Counted from the stretch's first letter, positions 6,506-15,971 are shown. The stretch: DNA of 64,000 nucleotides from UKL13-2 sp031431435 (GCA_031431435.1 JANPDI010000155.1:1-64000), one strand, 5' to 3'. A program made the numbers and translations. The notes: a model not told the origin generated them from the letters alone.

Positions 6506-7045
6506 TCAATACGTCGAAAATTTGATGCCGTTCTGGCGCAGCATGTCGTCGATGAATGGTTTCCACGCGCCGCGTGGTGACCAGACCTTGGCCACCGCCT
6601 CAAAGGTGGGATTGGGATCTTGTTTCAACTCGATCACGCGGTAAAGAAACACCATCGATGACGCGCGCAGGTTGATTTCGCAGTGCACCAACACTTTTTT
6701 GTCGCTGTACTTTTTCATCGCCGCGGCAAATGCACTGTAATGTTCCGCCTTCGGCGCGCCAAACGGGATTGGAATATGCACGTAGGTGATGGCCTGCCGT
6801 TGCAGAATGGCCGCCTCGTCTGAAACGTTTCCTGATGTGCCTTCCGGCACCAGAAAAATCACCACCGCAACATTTTGTTTTGCCAGTGCGCCAAGCGCTG
6901 CGGCGGATGGCTGGCCGGCGGTGATGATTGTTGGGCTGATCTCGACCAGATTTGGTGCGACAAAATCTGGCGACTGTGCGCTCAGCGCAATGACATTCAA
7001 CCCAAACAAACCCGCCGCAATGCGGCGTGCGTATTGAAGCTTCAT
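6506..7045 (-). CDS. Exported protein tyrosine phosphatase-like protein
   Basis: A 179-residue protein of the phosphatase-like family found in many proteobacteria. The N-terminus (MKLQYARRIAAGLFGLNVIALSAQ) is a signal peptide, so it should act in the periplasm. The rest has the cysteine phosphatase layout: the opening LVEISPTIITAGQPSAAAL, a central strand VAVVIFLV, and the active-site loop VLVHCEINLRASS. In classical enzymes the loop is HC-X5-R; here the spacing to the first arginine is C-X4-R, a form that I recall as typical of this subfamily. Activity and substrate are unknown. Its ATG overlaps the stop of the upstream gene by four bases (ATGA), so the two are translationally coupled. Confidence 0.65.
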   Translation of the reverse strand: MKLQYARRIAAGLFGLNVIALSAQSPDFVAPNLVEISPTIITAGQPSAAALGALAKQNVAVVIFLVPEGTSGNVSDEAAILQRQAITYVHIPIPFGAPKAEHYSAFAAAMKKYSDKKVLVHCEINLRASSMVFLYRVIELKQDPNPTFEAVAKVWSPRGAWKPFIDDMLRQNGIKFSTY

Positions 7046-7659
7046 GGGTTGATCGTGATGTTTTCTTGCATCCAGGCCGGCAGGCGCAGATTGATGTGAA
7101 CCAGCGTGAATTCGCTGCCGCCATCGCGTGGACGGATCGACACCACACGCTGGTTGGTGTTGGTGCCGGCTCTTAACAACATGCCATCACGTGGCGCGGA
7201 CTCGCCCCGGCAGGTTACACGGTCATCGCGCTGCTCGTTGCGGGCTTTGCGCTCGGCGCGTTGTTCGGCGCGCTGTTCTGCCGATAACGGTTTGGTGCAA
7301 TCGAGCACTTCGCCGAATCGTGCGAGATCGTCCTGATAAAACGCGGCAATCTTCTGCGGGGATGCACCGACGCGCAACTTGGCCACCACCAGTTTCGCGC
7401 CAAACCCGCCCAATGTAAATTGCAGGTTTGCACCATCGCCATCGCGGTGTTTGTCATCGCTTTTTTCCACCGCCGTCGCACCCGGAAAGATGCGCATGCC
7501 GGTATCTTTTGGATTCACGTCTTCGGAAATATTTAGCGTGCCGGTGATATTTAGGCCGCCTTCTGCTTGCGCGACGGTTGAACCGAAAAGACCAGATGTG
7601 CAGATTGCCACAACAATGGCGGCGGCAAAGCGGTTTGGGTGAGTTGGCATTAAATACAT
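7042..7659 (-). CDS. Hypothetical exported protein coupled to the phosphatase-like gene
   Basis: A 205-residue protein with a signal peptide (RFAAAIVVAICTSGLFGSTVAQA). The start at 7659 is chosen because AGGAG lies six bases before it; a longer in-frame opening to 7788 has no such site. The mature part contains INISEDVNPKDTGMRIFPG-like sequence, a helix YQDDLARFGEVLDC, a charged stretch rich in Arg, Glu and Gln (about AEQRAEQRAERKARNEQRDD) and one further cysteine that could pair with the first. I recognise no named domain; similar periplasmic proteins of unknown function exist in betaproteobacteria. It ends in a four-base overlap with the phosphatase-like gene, so the two probably share one task in the envelope. 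Confidence 0.6.
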   Translation of the reverse strand: MYLMPTHPNRFAAAIVVAICTSGLFGSTVAQAEGGLNITGTLNISEDVNPKDTGMRIFPGATAVEKSDDKHRDGDGANLQFTLGGFGAKLVVAKLRVGASPQKIAAFYQDDLARFGEVLDCTKPLSAEQRAEQRAERKARNEQRDDRVTCRGESAPRDGMLLRAGTNTNQRVVSIRPRDGGSEFTLVHINLRLPAWMQENITINP

Positions 7660-8012
7660 TGGTTGCTCCTGGGGAAATATGACAAGCGTACCCAGATTAC
7701 CCAAACGCGCCACCGACCCCAAGCGATGTAGGATGGAATGCAGAACCGGTGGGTCGAATGACACGACGCCAGCCAACAATGACTTCATATTACAAAGTCA
7801 AGCATCGGCGGACATGTTCAGGCTTTTTGTGCCGAAGATTGGCGCGGATACTGGCGTTTCAATTTTGGATTGAACACTGAACGCGCTGCGTCTGGGCGTC
7901 CTCTCAACAAATCATGGCTTGGCGTCAACTGCCGGCGCACACCACTAATGACTTCACCGTTATCATGGATGCTTTCCACGCAAACCGCAGCGCCGCCATC
8001 TAATTTACGCCA
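7660..8012. other. Gap without recognised features
   Basis: In this 353-base stretch between divergent genes only the ribosome-binding site of the left gene is recognisable. No convincing promoter hexamers, hairpins or coding frames were seen. Confidence 0.5.
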
Positions 8013-8390
8013 ATGAAAACCAAACACTTCCCGTACAAACTCGACAAACGCTGGGCCCCGCTTTTCCTGGTATTGGGGGTTGATGAAAACGATGGCGTCG
8101 ACATCACCGGCAAGGGCGAACTCATCGCGACGTTTGGCCGGTTCAAGGTCAAGACCACGCTCGCCAATATTGCGAGCACCGTCATCACCGGCCCGCACCC
8201 TTGGTATACCGCGGTCGGGCTGCGTCTCAGCTTCACCGACGACGGCGTGACCTTTGGCACCAATCACAAAAAAGGATTGAGTATTACGTTTGTGGAAAAG
8301 ATCCCGCGTGTCATTGGATTCAGGCGCCACTCGATGTTGTGGGTGAGTGTGGCCGATCCCGAAGGACTCGCCAAGGCCATTGGCAAGTAG
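8013..8390 (+). CDS. Conserved hypothetical protein
   Basis: A 125-residue soluble protein without signal peptide. It contains a pattern that I associate with a conserved hypothetical family also seen in actinobacteria: VDITGKGELIATFGRFKVKT, ITGPHPWYTAVGLRLSF, DDGVTFGTN and PRVIGFRRHSMLWVSVADPEGLAKAI. The alternating short strands suggest a small beta-rich fold. Function is unknown. It starts with ATG at 8013; no clear ribosome-binding site. It stands in the same direction as the receptor gene downstream, 255 bases apart, and so is probably a separate unit. Confidence 0.65.
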   Translation: MKTKHFPYKLDKRWAPLFLVLGVDENDGVDITGKGELIATFGRFKVKTTLANIASTVITGPHPWYTAVGLRLSFTDDGVTFGTNHKKGLSITFVEKIPRVIGFRRHSMLWVSVADPEGLAKAIGK

Positions 8391-8553
8391 ACATGCGCGG
8401 TCAGCGGGTTGGCATCTCCCGCAACGCAACACTCGGCGGCATGCCGACCCGGCCGACTTGAGCCGAGACGATGCACCGCTCAACCGGCAGACGGGAAAAA
8501 TAATCGATTGGCGGGGCAAATGTTGCGTTCATGCCAGTTTTCGGGGATACAAC

Positions 8554-8582
8554 TTGAACAATTGGCAGGGATGGCCGACAAT
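8554..8582 (+). promoter_or_regulatory. Candidate promoter of the TonB-dependent receptor gene
   Basis: TTGAAC (8554-8559) and GACAAT (8577-8582) are spaced by 17 bases and lie 64 bases before the receptor start. Five and four of six consensus positions match. No clear Fur box was seen nearby. Confidence 0.4.
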
Positions 8583-8645
8583 CGGCACGGCAACGTTGCG
8601 CCAACATCATCGACAAATCCACAATCACATACTGAAAGTTCCGCG

Positions 8646-11075
8646 ATGACCACATCAATTTACCCGACGCCTTCCATGCCAACTCCCGCGCTGCGCCGGG
8701 CTGTGTTGATCGCGCTGTATGGTGCTGCAGCCCTTCCGCTTCAAGCGTCCTATGCGCAGACGGCCCCCACAGCGCCAAAGAAAGACGAAGCGGCTGTTGA
8801 AACCATCACGGTGGTTGGTTCACGGCGGGTGAATGCCTCGTCGACAGATACCGCCGTGCCGGTTGACTTTATTTCCATGACCAAAGTGGCCGAACAGGGC
8901 GGCCAGTTTGATCTGGCGCAGGCGTTGCAAAACATTTCCCCCTCTTTCAATTCGACCCGCCAAACCGGCGCAGATGGCGCCGACTTGATCGACTCCGCCG
9001 CGCTTCGTGGTCTTGGCTCCGATCAGACATTGGTGCTGATCAACGGCAAGCGCCGACACACGGTCTCGCTGGTAAATATTTTTGGGGCGCGCAATCGCGG
9101 CAATACCGGCACCGATATGAATGCCATTCCGCTACTGGCCATTGACAATGTACAGGTGCTGCGTGACGGTGCGGCGGCGCAATACGGTTCGGATGCGATT
9201 GCCGGGGTGATCGATATCAGTTTGAAAAAGCGGCTCGGTTGTGAAGGGGTCTTTGGCTACGGTCAATACTCGGCGGGAGACGGCAAGAATTCGCTGGCCT
9301 CGGCCTATTGTGGACTGAAAATTGGTGACAAAGGCACCGTCGGCGTTACCGTAGAGTACCTCGACCGCGGCCGCTCCAATCGTGCAGAAGCCGGCAATCC
9401 GCGCATCATCGGCGATAGTCTTTCCAAAAACGCCACCGTTTATCTCAATGGCGATGTGCCCACCAGTGACACGGGAAAGCTTTATTTCACATTTGGCACC
9501 CAATCGCGCGATGCCTCATCCGGTGCGTTTGCGCGCGGCGGCATCGGCTCCGGTGATATTCCCTCGCGCAATTCTGCGGCGATGTATCCCAATGGCTTTG
9601 TACCATTCATTGACGGCGACGTCGACGATCGTTATGCAACCGTCGGACATCGCGGGCAATGGGGCGACTGGAATGCCGATATTTCACAGACCTATGGCTA
9701 CAATGCGCTCAAATACAACATTAACAATACCATCAACGCATCCATCGCCAACCTTGATTTGACGCGTGGCGGGCGTGGCGTGAGTGCAACGTCGTTTAAT
9801 GCCGGCGGTTTTTCGTTCGGTCAACTGACGACCAATTTCGACATGAGCCGCTTTTTTCCCGGCGTCGCCAACGGCATGAATCTCGCGTTCGGTGCCGAGT
9901 ACCGCCGCGAGAATTACAAGATCAACGCCGGCGAACCGGGCTCATACATCGATGCCGATGGTGTGGGCGCCGGCGGCAACGCCGGTAGCCAGGGTTTTCC
10001 GGGGTTTCAACCCGGCGACCGTACCGATCGCAGCCGCAACAGCCTGGCAGCGTATGGTGATATCGAAACCGATATCACCACAAGATTTAAATTGCAGACT
10101 GCGTTGCGCGCCGAAAAATTCAGTGACTTTGGCTCCACCGTTACCGGCAAAATGGCCGGCAGTTTCAAACTTGACCAACAATTCTTGTTGCGCGGCTCCG
10201 CGAGTACCGGCTTTCGCGCACCGTCACTTCAACAGGCGTATTTTTCATCCACGTTCACCGACTTCATTAGCGGTGTACCGCTCGACGTGGTGCTGGCACC
10301 CAACGGCAGCACCATCGCCAACGCGGCGCGCATCCCCAAGTTGAAGGAGGAAAAATCCACCAGTTATACCTTGGGCATGACCTGGGCCCCGACCTCCGCT
10401 GTGGCCGTCACGGCCGACTTGTACCGCATCAACATTGATGACCGCATCGTGCTTTCGGGGCGTTTTGACGAAAACAACTATCCGGCACTGGGCACGATTT
10501 TGCGCGGCCTCGGCGTGGGGCAGGCACAGTTTTTTGTCAACTCGGTGAATACCGAAACCAAAGGGCTGGATCTGACGCTGTCTCATAAGGCTGATGTCGC
10601 CGGCGGAAAATTATCGACCTTCCTCGCCGCCAATTTCAGCAAAACCAGTGTGACCAAAATCAAAACACCACCTTCGTTGGCGGGTTTCGAAGATGTGCTG
10701 CTGTCTGAGCGTGAACGCTTGTTCCTGGAGCAGGGCGGGCCGCGCACCAAGGCCACACTCGGCTTCAATTATTTGCATGGCGCGTTCGGCACCGATTTCA
10801 AAATCATTCATTTTGGCGAACAAACACTTGGCACTTTTTCGAGCACCGCCAATGGTGTACCCAATGCCCGTTACGCACCAAAGACCTCGGCGGATTTAAG
10901 TCTCACCTACAGTTTTGACAAAAATACCAAACTGACGGTGGGCGGCAACAATATCTTCAACGTCAAACCGACCAAACAGGACGCCAATGAAACCGACAAT
11001 GGTTTTATCTACGACAGCGTACAGTTCGGCCTGAACGGTGCATCGTACTTTATCCGGCTTTGGAAAAAATTCTAA
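8646..11075 (+). CDS. TonB-dependent outer-membrane receptor
   Basis: An 809-residue receptor that would import a scarce ligand across the outer membrane using TonB energy. The start at 8646 gives a signal peptide ending ASYAQ; an in-frame start at 8409 would bury it behind 79 unrelated residues. The TonB box is ETITVVGSRR just after the signal. A plug domain follows (DLAQALQNISPSFNSTRQ, LRGLGSDQTLVLINGKRRH, AIPLLAIDNVQVLRDGAAAQYGSDAIAGVIDI), then a barrel with many alternating strands ending in the outer-membrane signature, a C-terminal phenylalanine (FIRLWKKF). The ligand cannot be read from sequence and no transport or sigma/anti-sigma partner is adjacent. Its TonB box differs from that of the two mini-proteins. 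Confidence 0.92.
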   Translation: MTTSIYPTPSMPTPALRRAVLIALYGAAALPLQASYAQTAPTAPKKDEAAVETITVVGSRRVNASSTDTAVPVDFISMTKVAEQGGQFDLAQALQNISPSFNSTRQTGADGADLIDSAALRGLGSDQTLVLINGKRRHTVSLVNIFGARNRGNTGTDMNAIPLLAIDNVQVLRDGAAAQYGSDAIAGVIDISLKKRLGCEGVFGYGQYSAGDGKNSLASAYCGLKIGDKGTVGVTVEYLDRGRSNRAEAGNPRIIGDSLSKNATVYLNGDVPTSDTGKLYFTFGTQSRDASSGAFARGGIGSGDIPSRNSAAMYPNGFVPFIDGDVDDRYATVGHRGQWGDWNADISQTYGYNALKYNINNTINASIANLDLTRGGRGVSATSFNAGGFSFGQLTTNFDMSRFFPGVANGMNLAFGAEYRRENYKINAGEPGSYIDADGVGAGGNAGSQGFPGFQPGDRTDRSRNSLAAYGDIETDITTRFKLQTALRAEKFSDFGSTVTGKMAGSFKLDQQFLLRGSASTGFRAPSLQQAYFSSTFTDFISGVPLDVVLAPNGSTIANAARIPKLKEEKSTSYTLGMTWAPTSAVAVTADLYRINIDDRIVLSGRFDENNYPALGTILRGLGVGQAQFFVNSVNTETKGLDLTLSHKADVAGGKLSTFLAANFSKTSVTKIKTPPSLAGFEDVLLSERERLFLEQGGPRTKATLGFNYLHGAFGTDFKIIHFGEQTLGTFSSTANGVPNARYAPKTSADLSLTYSFDKNTKLTVGGNNIFNVKPTKQDANETDNGFIYDSVQFGLNGASYFIRLWKKF

Positions 11076-11095
11076 TCGTTGTTGTGTTGATTCAA

Positions 11096-11123
11096 AAAAA
11101 CTGCCGGGTGACCGGCAGTTTTT
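11096..11123 (+). terminator. Intrinsic terminator after the receptor gene
   Basis: AAAAACTGCCGG and CCGGCAGTTTTT form a perfect stem with a four-base loop (GTGA) and a T run, 20 bases after the stop. Confidence 0.9.
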
Positions 11124-11262
11124 GTTTGTACGGCAAATCGCGTACGCGTGGCGGGGTTGGTATTGCAGCGCGATACAAAAAGCCCACTCACCCCGACAGC
11201 TTCTCCGCGAGCCATACCTTGATCAGAGGTTCCTTAAATTGATGTTTCTTTTATAGGCTTAA

Positions 11263-11925
11263 TCAATATGACGATTCTTTCGTGACAGCCATCAGCGACC
11301 AACCACCTATTGTCAAGATAATGATCGATATACAAACGTAGAGAAAGAATAAATTCAACGCCACTGCGCGCAGCTCATTAATTTGCTTGATTGCGCTACG
11401 CCGAATTTGCTCCGACGTTTGTGAAGACTCCCATGTCAATTTTGATTTTTCGTTCGGCGCAACCGCCTTGTTTGTGCCATTTTTCGCAGCATCCAGATTG
11501 GCACCGGAGGAGCCAAAGAATAGACTGTTCCATTCAGCCTGTTTGTCTGGCTTCGATTCTGCTAGGTACGATGTGCATGCTATGACTGGAAGAGTGCACG
11601 ACATGTCAGCGCGCGCCATCGATAGAAAAATCTGGTCGATGCCAGCAGATACGATCAATGCCTTGGTAGCAACGCCAACTAGCATTAAAAAACTGACAAC
11701 AAAAACCACAAAAAACCGCCCACACTTTGCGCCAGTGGATGCGCCCCACCAGTAGGAAAGAAGCAAGCAAATACTAAGGGCAGCAGCAGTGCTCGCGTGG
11801 AAGAGCCAGAAAACCCATTCCGGATATTCTTGCATCGGCAATTGAAGGATTGTCGTCCATAGAATGGTGCCTGCAATCAACCATTTGAGTCGCTTGAATC
11901 TGACCTCCGACAATGTCGCTGCCAT
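11263..11925 (-). CDS. Hypothetical membrane protein coupled to polA
   Basis: A 220-residue protein with four likely membrane spans: KWLIAGTILWTTILQL, WVFWLFHASTAAALSICLLL, FFVVFVVSFLMLVGVATKAL and, near the C-terminus, LFFLYVCISIIILTIGGW. A loop of about 80 residues with two cysteines (MSCTLPVIACTSY) lies between the third and fourth spans. No family is recognised. Its ATG overlaps the stop of polA (ATGA), and GGGAGG within the polA end may serve as ribosome-binding site; an earlier in-frame start is less likely. The gene is visibly richer in A and T than polA or the receptor on either side, which suggests more recent arrival. Confidence 0.6.
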   Translation of the reverse strand: MAATLSEVRFKRLKWLIAGTILWTTILQLPMQEYPEWVFWLFHASTAAALSICLLLSYWWGASTGAKCGRFFVVFVVSFLMLVGVATKALIVSAGIDQIFLSMARADMSCTLPVIACTSYLAESKPDKQAEWNSLFFGSSGANLDAAKNGTNKAVAPNEKSKLTWESSQTSEQIRRSAIKQINELRAVALNLFFLYVCISIIILTIGGWSLMAVTKESSY

Positions 11926-14786
11926 CAATGTGCACCCTCCCAATTCACGCCGACCCCCGGCTCGGCCACCAGTGCCACATCCAATTTGGCCACATTGGTC
12001 ATCAGGCCTGGTACGTTCGCCTTCACAATTTCCAATTCCGATTGCGGCACTTCCAGCACCAGTTCATCGTGCACTTGCATCACCAACTTTGTTTGTAGCT
12101 TGGCTGTTTCCAGCCATCCCTGTACCGCAATCATGGCAAGCTTGATCAAGTCGGCGGCGGTCCCCTGCATCGGCGCATTGATGGCGGCGCGTTCGGCGCC
12201 CTGACGGCGTCCTTGATTGGCAGAGCGGATATCGGGCAGCCACAAACGCCGGCCGAAAACGGTTTCGACAAACCCTGATTCACGTGCGGCGTTACGGGTG
12301 CGTTCCATATAAGCGGCGACACCGGGATATCGCGCGAAATAGCGTTCGATGTAGCTGGCGGCGGCGGAACGCTCAATGCCCAGATTCGCGGCGAGGCCGA
12401 ACGCGCTCATGCCGTAGATCAGGCCAAAGTTGATCACCTTGGCATAGCGGCGTTGCTCGTTCGACACCTCGTCGCGCGTCACGCCAAACACTTCAGCGGC
12501 GGTCGCTCGGTGAACGTCTTCACCCGCGGCAAAGGCGTCAAGCAATCCCTTGTCTCCGGAGAGATGCGCCATGATGCGCAACTCGATTTGTGAATAGTCG
12601 GCGCTGACAATCACGCTGCCGGGCGGGGCGATAAACGCCTCGCGAATACGACGACCCTCGGCGGTGCGCACCGGAATATTCTGCAGATTCGGATCGGTGC
12701 TCGACAACCGGCCGGTGACCGCAACGGCTTGTGCGTAGTTGGTGTGCACACGTCCGGTGCGCGCGTTGACCATGCGCGGCAGTTTGTCGGTGTAGGTGCT
12801 TTTGAGCTTTGCGACGCTACGGTATTCAAGGATTGCCTTGGGCAACGGGTAATCGAGTGCAAGTTTTTCCAGGGTTTCTTCGTCGGTGGACGGCGCACCA
12901 CCCGGGGTTTTTTTGAGTGGCTTGATGCCTTGTTTGTCGAACAGGATTTCGCCGAGCTGCTTGGGCGAACCGAGGTTAAACGGTTGGCCGGCGAGCTCGT
13001 GCGCACGCGATTCGAGTTCGAGCATTTTCAGGCCCAGCTCACCACTTTGTTTTTCGAGCAGCTTTGCGTCGATTAACACGCCGTTTCGCTCCATGGTCAG
13101 CAATACGTGCGCAACCGGCATTTCAATTTGTTGGTAGACAAATTTGAGTTTGGCGTCGGCGTTGATCTGCGGCAGCATGGCACCGTGGAGTTGCAGGGTG
13201 ACGTCTGAATCCTCGCTTGAGTACTCGGTGGCTTTTTCGACGCTGACTTGATCAAAACAAATCTGTGATGCGCCCTTGCCGGCGACTTCCTCAAAGCTGA
13301 TGGTCTTGGCGCCCAAGTGACGGGTGGCAAGTGAGCCCATATCGTGACGCTGGTGCGACTCAAGCACATACGATTGCAGCAGCGTATCGTGAAGGTAGCC
13401 TTGCACGATGATGCCGTGATTGGCAAATACATGCAGATCGTATTTGATGTTCTGGCCAAGCTTTTTCCGCAAGGGATCGGTCAACCAGGGTTTCAGTTTG
13501 TTAATGGCAAAATCAAAATCAAGCTGATCCGGCGCGCCGGGGTAGATGTGTTTGAGCGGCAGATAGGCGGCTTCACCCGCCACACAGGCGAAGGAGAGAC
13601 CGACAATTTGCGCCTGCATTTGGTCGAGGCTGGTGGTTTCGGTGTCGAGGCAGACCAATTCGGTCGCCTTGAGTTTTTCCAGCCACGAATCAAGTTTGGC
13701 CTCGCTATCGATGCATTGATAGTGACGCGTGTTGATAAATGGCGTCTGTACCGCCGCGGCTTCACCGGATGACCAGCGGACGGCGCCACTGTCTTTACCC
13801 GCTTGCTTGAAAACGGCGTCGCCACCTTCCGCTGTTGCGTTGGCGTCCGCGCCGCCTGCCGGCGAATCCGCCCCCGCCGACTTGTGCAATTGCGCGCGCA
13901 ACGTACGAAAGCCAAAGGCCTCATACAACCTGTCGAGCCGTGCAACATCAATTTCCTTGTGGTTGATGCTGTCGAAATCAAACGACAGTGGCACGTCACA
14001 TTTCACCGTGACCAACAGGCGGCCGGTCGGCAACCAATCGCGCGCTTTGACGATATTTGCGCCGACCACGCCTTTGACTTTTTCAGCGTTGGCCATCACC
14101 GCTTCGAGTGAACCATATTCAGCGATCAATTTCACCGCTGTTTTGGGGCCGACCTTTTCCACGCCGGGGACGTTATCGACTGTATCCCCCATCAACGCCA
14201 GATAATCGACGATGCGATTCGGCGGCACACCATATTTGCTGATGACGCCATCGATATCCAGCTTTTCGTTTGACATGGTATTCACCAACGTCACGTTTTT
14301 GTTCACCAATTGGGCAAGGTCTTTGTCACCGGTCGAAATGACGGTATCAACGTCGCGTGCGCTGGCATGAACACTTAAGGTGCCGATCACATCGTCGGCC
14401 TCCATACCGGCGACTTCCACACACGGCCAGCCAAGCGCCTCACAAACTTCGCGGATATGACCAATCTGATGCGCCAGATCTTCGGGCATGGCGGTGCGCG
14501 TCGCCTTGTATTCCGGATAGATGTCATCACGAAACGTTTTGCCCTTCGGGTCGAAAACGCAGGCGCTATAATCAGCAGGGTAATCGAGACGCAGGCGGTT
14601 GAGCATATTGGCAACGCCATAGATCGCCCCGGTGGGTTCGCCCGCGGGACTTTTGAAATCCGGCATCGCGTGAAACGCGCGATAAAAATAGCTTGAAATA
14701 TCCACCAGCAATAGCCGCTTGCGGGCAGGTCCGGCCAGCGGGGTGATCGGCGATTGGTTGTCGGGCGGGCTGGACATTGCAGTCAT
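11925..14786 (-). CDS. polA: DNA polymerase I
   Basis: A 953-residue DNA polymerase I with all three domains. Residues 1 to about 300 are the 5'-3' exonuclease (LLLVDISSYFYRAFHAMPDF, GDTVDNVPGVEKVGPKTA). The 3'-5' proofreading domain begins near residue 375 with LVCLDTETTSLD, so its acidic motif is present. The polymerase domain has motif A (SADYSQIELRIMAHLSG, near 728), motif B (RRYAKVINFGLIYGMSAFG, near 775) and motif C (VMQVHDELVLEV, near 900). It fills repair gaps and removes RNA primers. A linker of about 40 residues rich in Ala and Gly sits between the first two domains. The start at 14786 is only eight bases from the divergent LOG start; ATG at 14777 is an alternative. Confidence 0.97.
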   Translation of the reverse strand: MTAMSSPPDNQSPITPLAGPARKRLLLVDISSYFYRAFHAMPDFKSPAGEPTGAIYGVANMLNRLRLDYPADYSACVFDPKGKTFRDDIYPEYKATRTAMPEDLAHQIGHIREVCEALGWPCVEVAGMEADDVIGTLSVHASARDVDTVISTGDKDLAQLVNKNVTLVNTMSNEKLDIDGVISKYGVPPNRIVDYLALMGDTVDNVPGVEKVGPKTAVKLIAEYGSLEAVMANAEKVKGVVGANIVKARDWLPTGRLLVTVKCDVPLSFDFDSINHKEIDVARLDRLYEAFGFRTLRAQLHKSAGADSPAGGADANATAEGGDAVFKQAGKDSGAVRWSSGEAAAVQTPFINTRHYQCIDSEAKLDSWLEKLKATELVCLDTETTSLDQMQAQIVGLSFACVAGEAAYLPLKHIYPGAPDQLDFDFAINKLKPWLTDPLRKKLGQNIKYDLHVFANHGIIVQGYLHDTLLQSYVLESHQRHDMGSLATRHLGAKTISFEEVAGKGASQICFDQVSVEKATEYSSEDSDVTLQLHGAMLPQINADAKLKFVYQQIEMPVAHVLLTMERNGVLIDAKLLEKQSGELGLKMLELESRAHELAGQPFNLGSPKQLGEILFDKQGIKPLKKTPGGAPSTDEETLEKLALDYPLPKAILEYRSVAKLKSTYTDKLPRMVNARTGRVHTNYAQAVAVTGRLSSTDPNLQNIPVRTAEGRRIREAFIAPPGSVIVSADYSQIELRIMAHLSGDKGLLDAFAAGEDVHRATAAEVFGVTRDEVSNEQRRYAKVINFGLIYGMSAFGLAANLGIERSAAASYIERYFARYPGVAAYMERTRNAARESGFVETVFGRRLWLPDIRSANQGRRQGAERAAINAPMQGTAADLIKLAMIAVQGWLETAKLQTKLVMQVHDELVLEVPQSELEIVKANVPGLMTNVAKLDVALVAEPGVGVNWEGAH

Positions 14787-14794
14787 TGGAGAAA

Positions 14795-15562
14795 ATGTTG
14801 GGAAATTCAGATAAATCGATTGAGAGTCTAAAGCTCGCCGGCGGCAAGATCCCGAAACGCGCGGATCCCGAACTACGCGGCCAGAGTTTAGGCGCGGCGC
14901 GCGAATCGTGGTGGGTGCTCAACATTATGGCCGAAATGGTTTCGGCGTCGGAGCGCCTCGGTACGGTTTCGCCTGCCGTGGCGATTTTTGGCAGCGCGAG
15001 GCTTAAACAGGACAATCCATATTACGCGGTCACCGAGACGATTGCCCGCAAGTTATCCGACGCCGGGTTCGGGGTGTTATCCGGTGGCGGGCCTGGCATT
15101 ATGGAAGCGGCCAACAAGGGCGCGCTCGGCGGCAAGGGACCGAGTGTCGGCCTGAATATTTTGTTGCCGCACGAACAGGAGGGCAACGGTTATCAGGACA
15201 TTTCTGTTACCTTTCAACACTTTTTTGCGCGCAAGGCAATGTTTGTCAAACACGCCATGGCGTATGTGGTGATGCCGGGCGGGTTTGGCACCCTCGACGA
15301 ACTTTGGGAGGCGCTCACCCTGATTCAAACCGGCAAACTGCGCAAGTTTCCGGTGATTTTGGTCGGCGCGGATTTTTGGGCTGGCATGATCGAATGGGTA
15401 AAAACCCGCATGCTGGCAGAGGGGGTGATCAGCGAAAAGGACTTGAGTCTGTTTCAAGTCATCGATGACCCGGACGACGTTGTGGCGGCAATTTTTGCGC
15501 ACTACGCGAATCGTTCCATCGCACCAAACGCCGATGAAAAAGCGCTGGAAATGTCACTTTGA
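14795..15562 (+). CDS. LOG-family phosphoribohydrolase
   Basis: A 255-residue protein of the LOG / TIGR00730 Rossmann-fold family. The hallmark motifs are present: SGGGPGIMEAANKGA for nucleotide binding and PGGFGTLDELWEALTLIQTGK, the PGGxGTxxE signature carrying the catalytic glutamate. Family members cleave the N-glycosidic bond of nucleoside monophosphates (cytokinin-activating enzymes in plants, PpnN-type enzymes in bacteria), so a nucleotide-salvage role is likely here. It has an N-terminal extension of about 60 residues ahead of the fold. The ATG at 14795 has GGAG just before it; a TTG at 14777 is in frame. It starts head-to-head with polA. Confidence 0.85.
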   Translation: MLGNSDKSIESLKLAGGKIPKRADPELRGQSLGAARESWWVLNIMAEMVSASERLGTVSPAVAIFGSARLKQDNPYYAVTETIARKLSDAGFGVLSGGGPGIMEAANKGALGGKGPSVGLNILLPHEQEGNGYQDISVTFQHFFARKAMFVKHAMAYVVMPGGFGTLDELWEALTLIQTGKLRKFPVILVGADFWAGMIEWVKTRMLAEGVISEKDLSLFQVIDDPDDVVAAIFAHYANRSIAPNADEKALEMSL

Positions 15563-15599
15563 AATGCGCAAGTCAGCCATCACCGAACCGGAGAGCCCC

Positions 15600-15971
15600 A
15601 TGCGTTACATCCTTCATAGTCTTTGCGTTTTGATGTTTACTGTTTCAGCCGCAAGTGTCGCGCAACCGGCGGCGGAAAAACCGCGCCGGCCGGCTGACGC
15701 GGTTGTGATTGATGACTATGTATTACCCATGCTGCCAACAGGCAAGACGCGCGATGATTTCCTGCGTGACCATAAAATCACAACACGAAAAACCGAAGCG
15801 GAAACCGTGGTCGAACACCGCCTGCAGGGCAAGCTCTACAAAATGGAGGTCAAACCTGCCGGCGGCCCCGGATACTATTTGGTTGACGAGAAGGGCGACG
15901 GCAAGTTCGTGCGCATGGGCGAAATCGACACGAAGATTTCTGTCCCAATGTGGGTGCTGCTGACGTGGTAG
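15600..15971 (+). CDS. DUF2782 family exported protein
   Basis: A 123-residue exported protein of the DUF2782 family, which in betaproteobacteria commonly sits between polA and thrB as here. The signal peptide is MRYILHSLCVLMFTVSAASVA. The conserved part includes RKTEAETVVEHRLQGKLYKM, VKPAGGPGYYLVDEKGDGKF and a C-terminal MWVLLTW. The start at 15600 has GGAG before it; the longer frame overlaps the LOG gene. The function of the family is unknown; a small periplasmic or membrane-attached role is likely. It lies 38 bases after the LOG gene and 81 bases before thrB. Confidence 0.85.
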   Translation: MRYILHSLCVLMFTVSAASVAQPAAEKPRRPADAVVIDDYVLPMLPTGKTRDDFLRDHKITTRKTEAETVVEHRLQGKLYKMEVKPAGGPGYYLVDEKGDGKFVRMGEIDTKISVPMWVLLTW

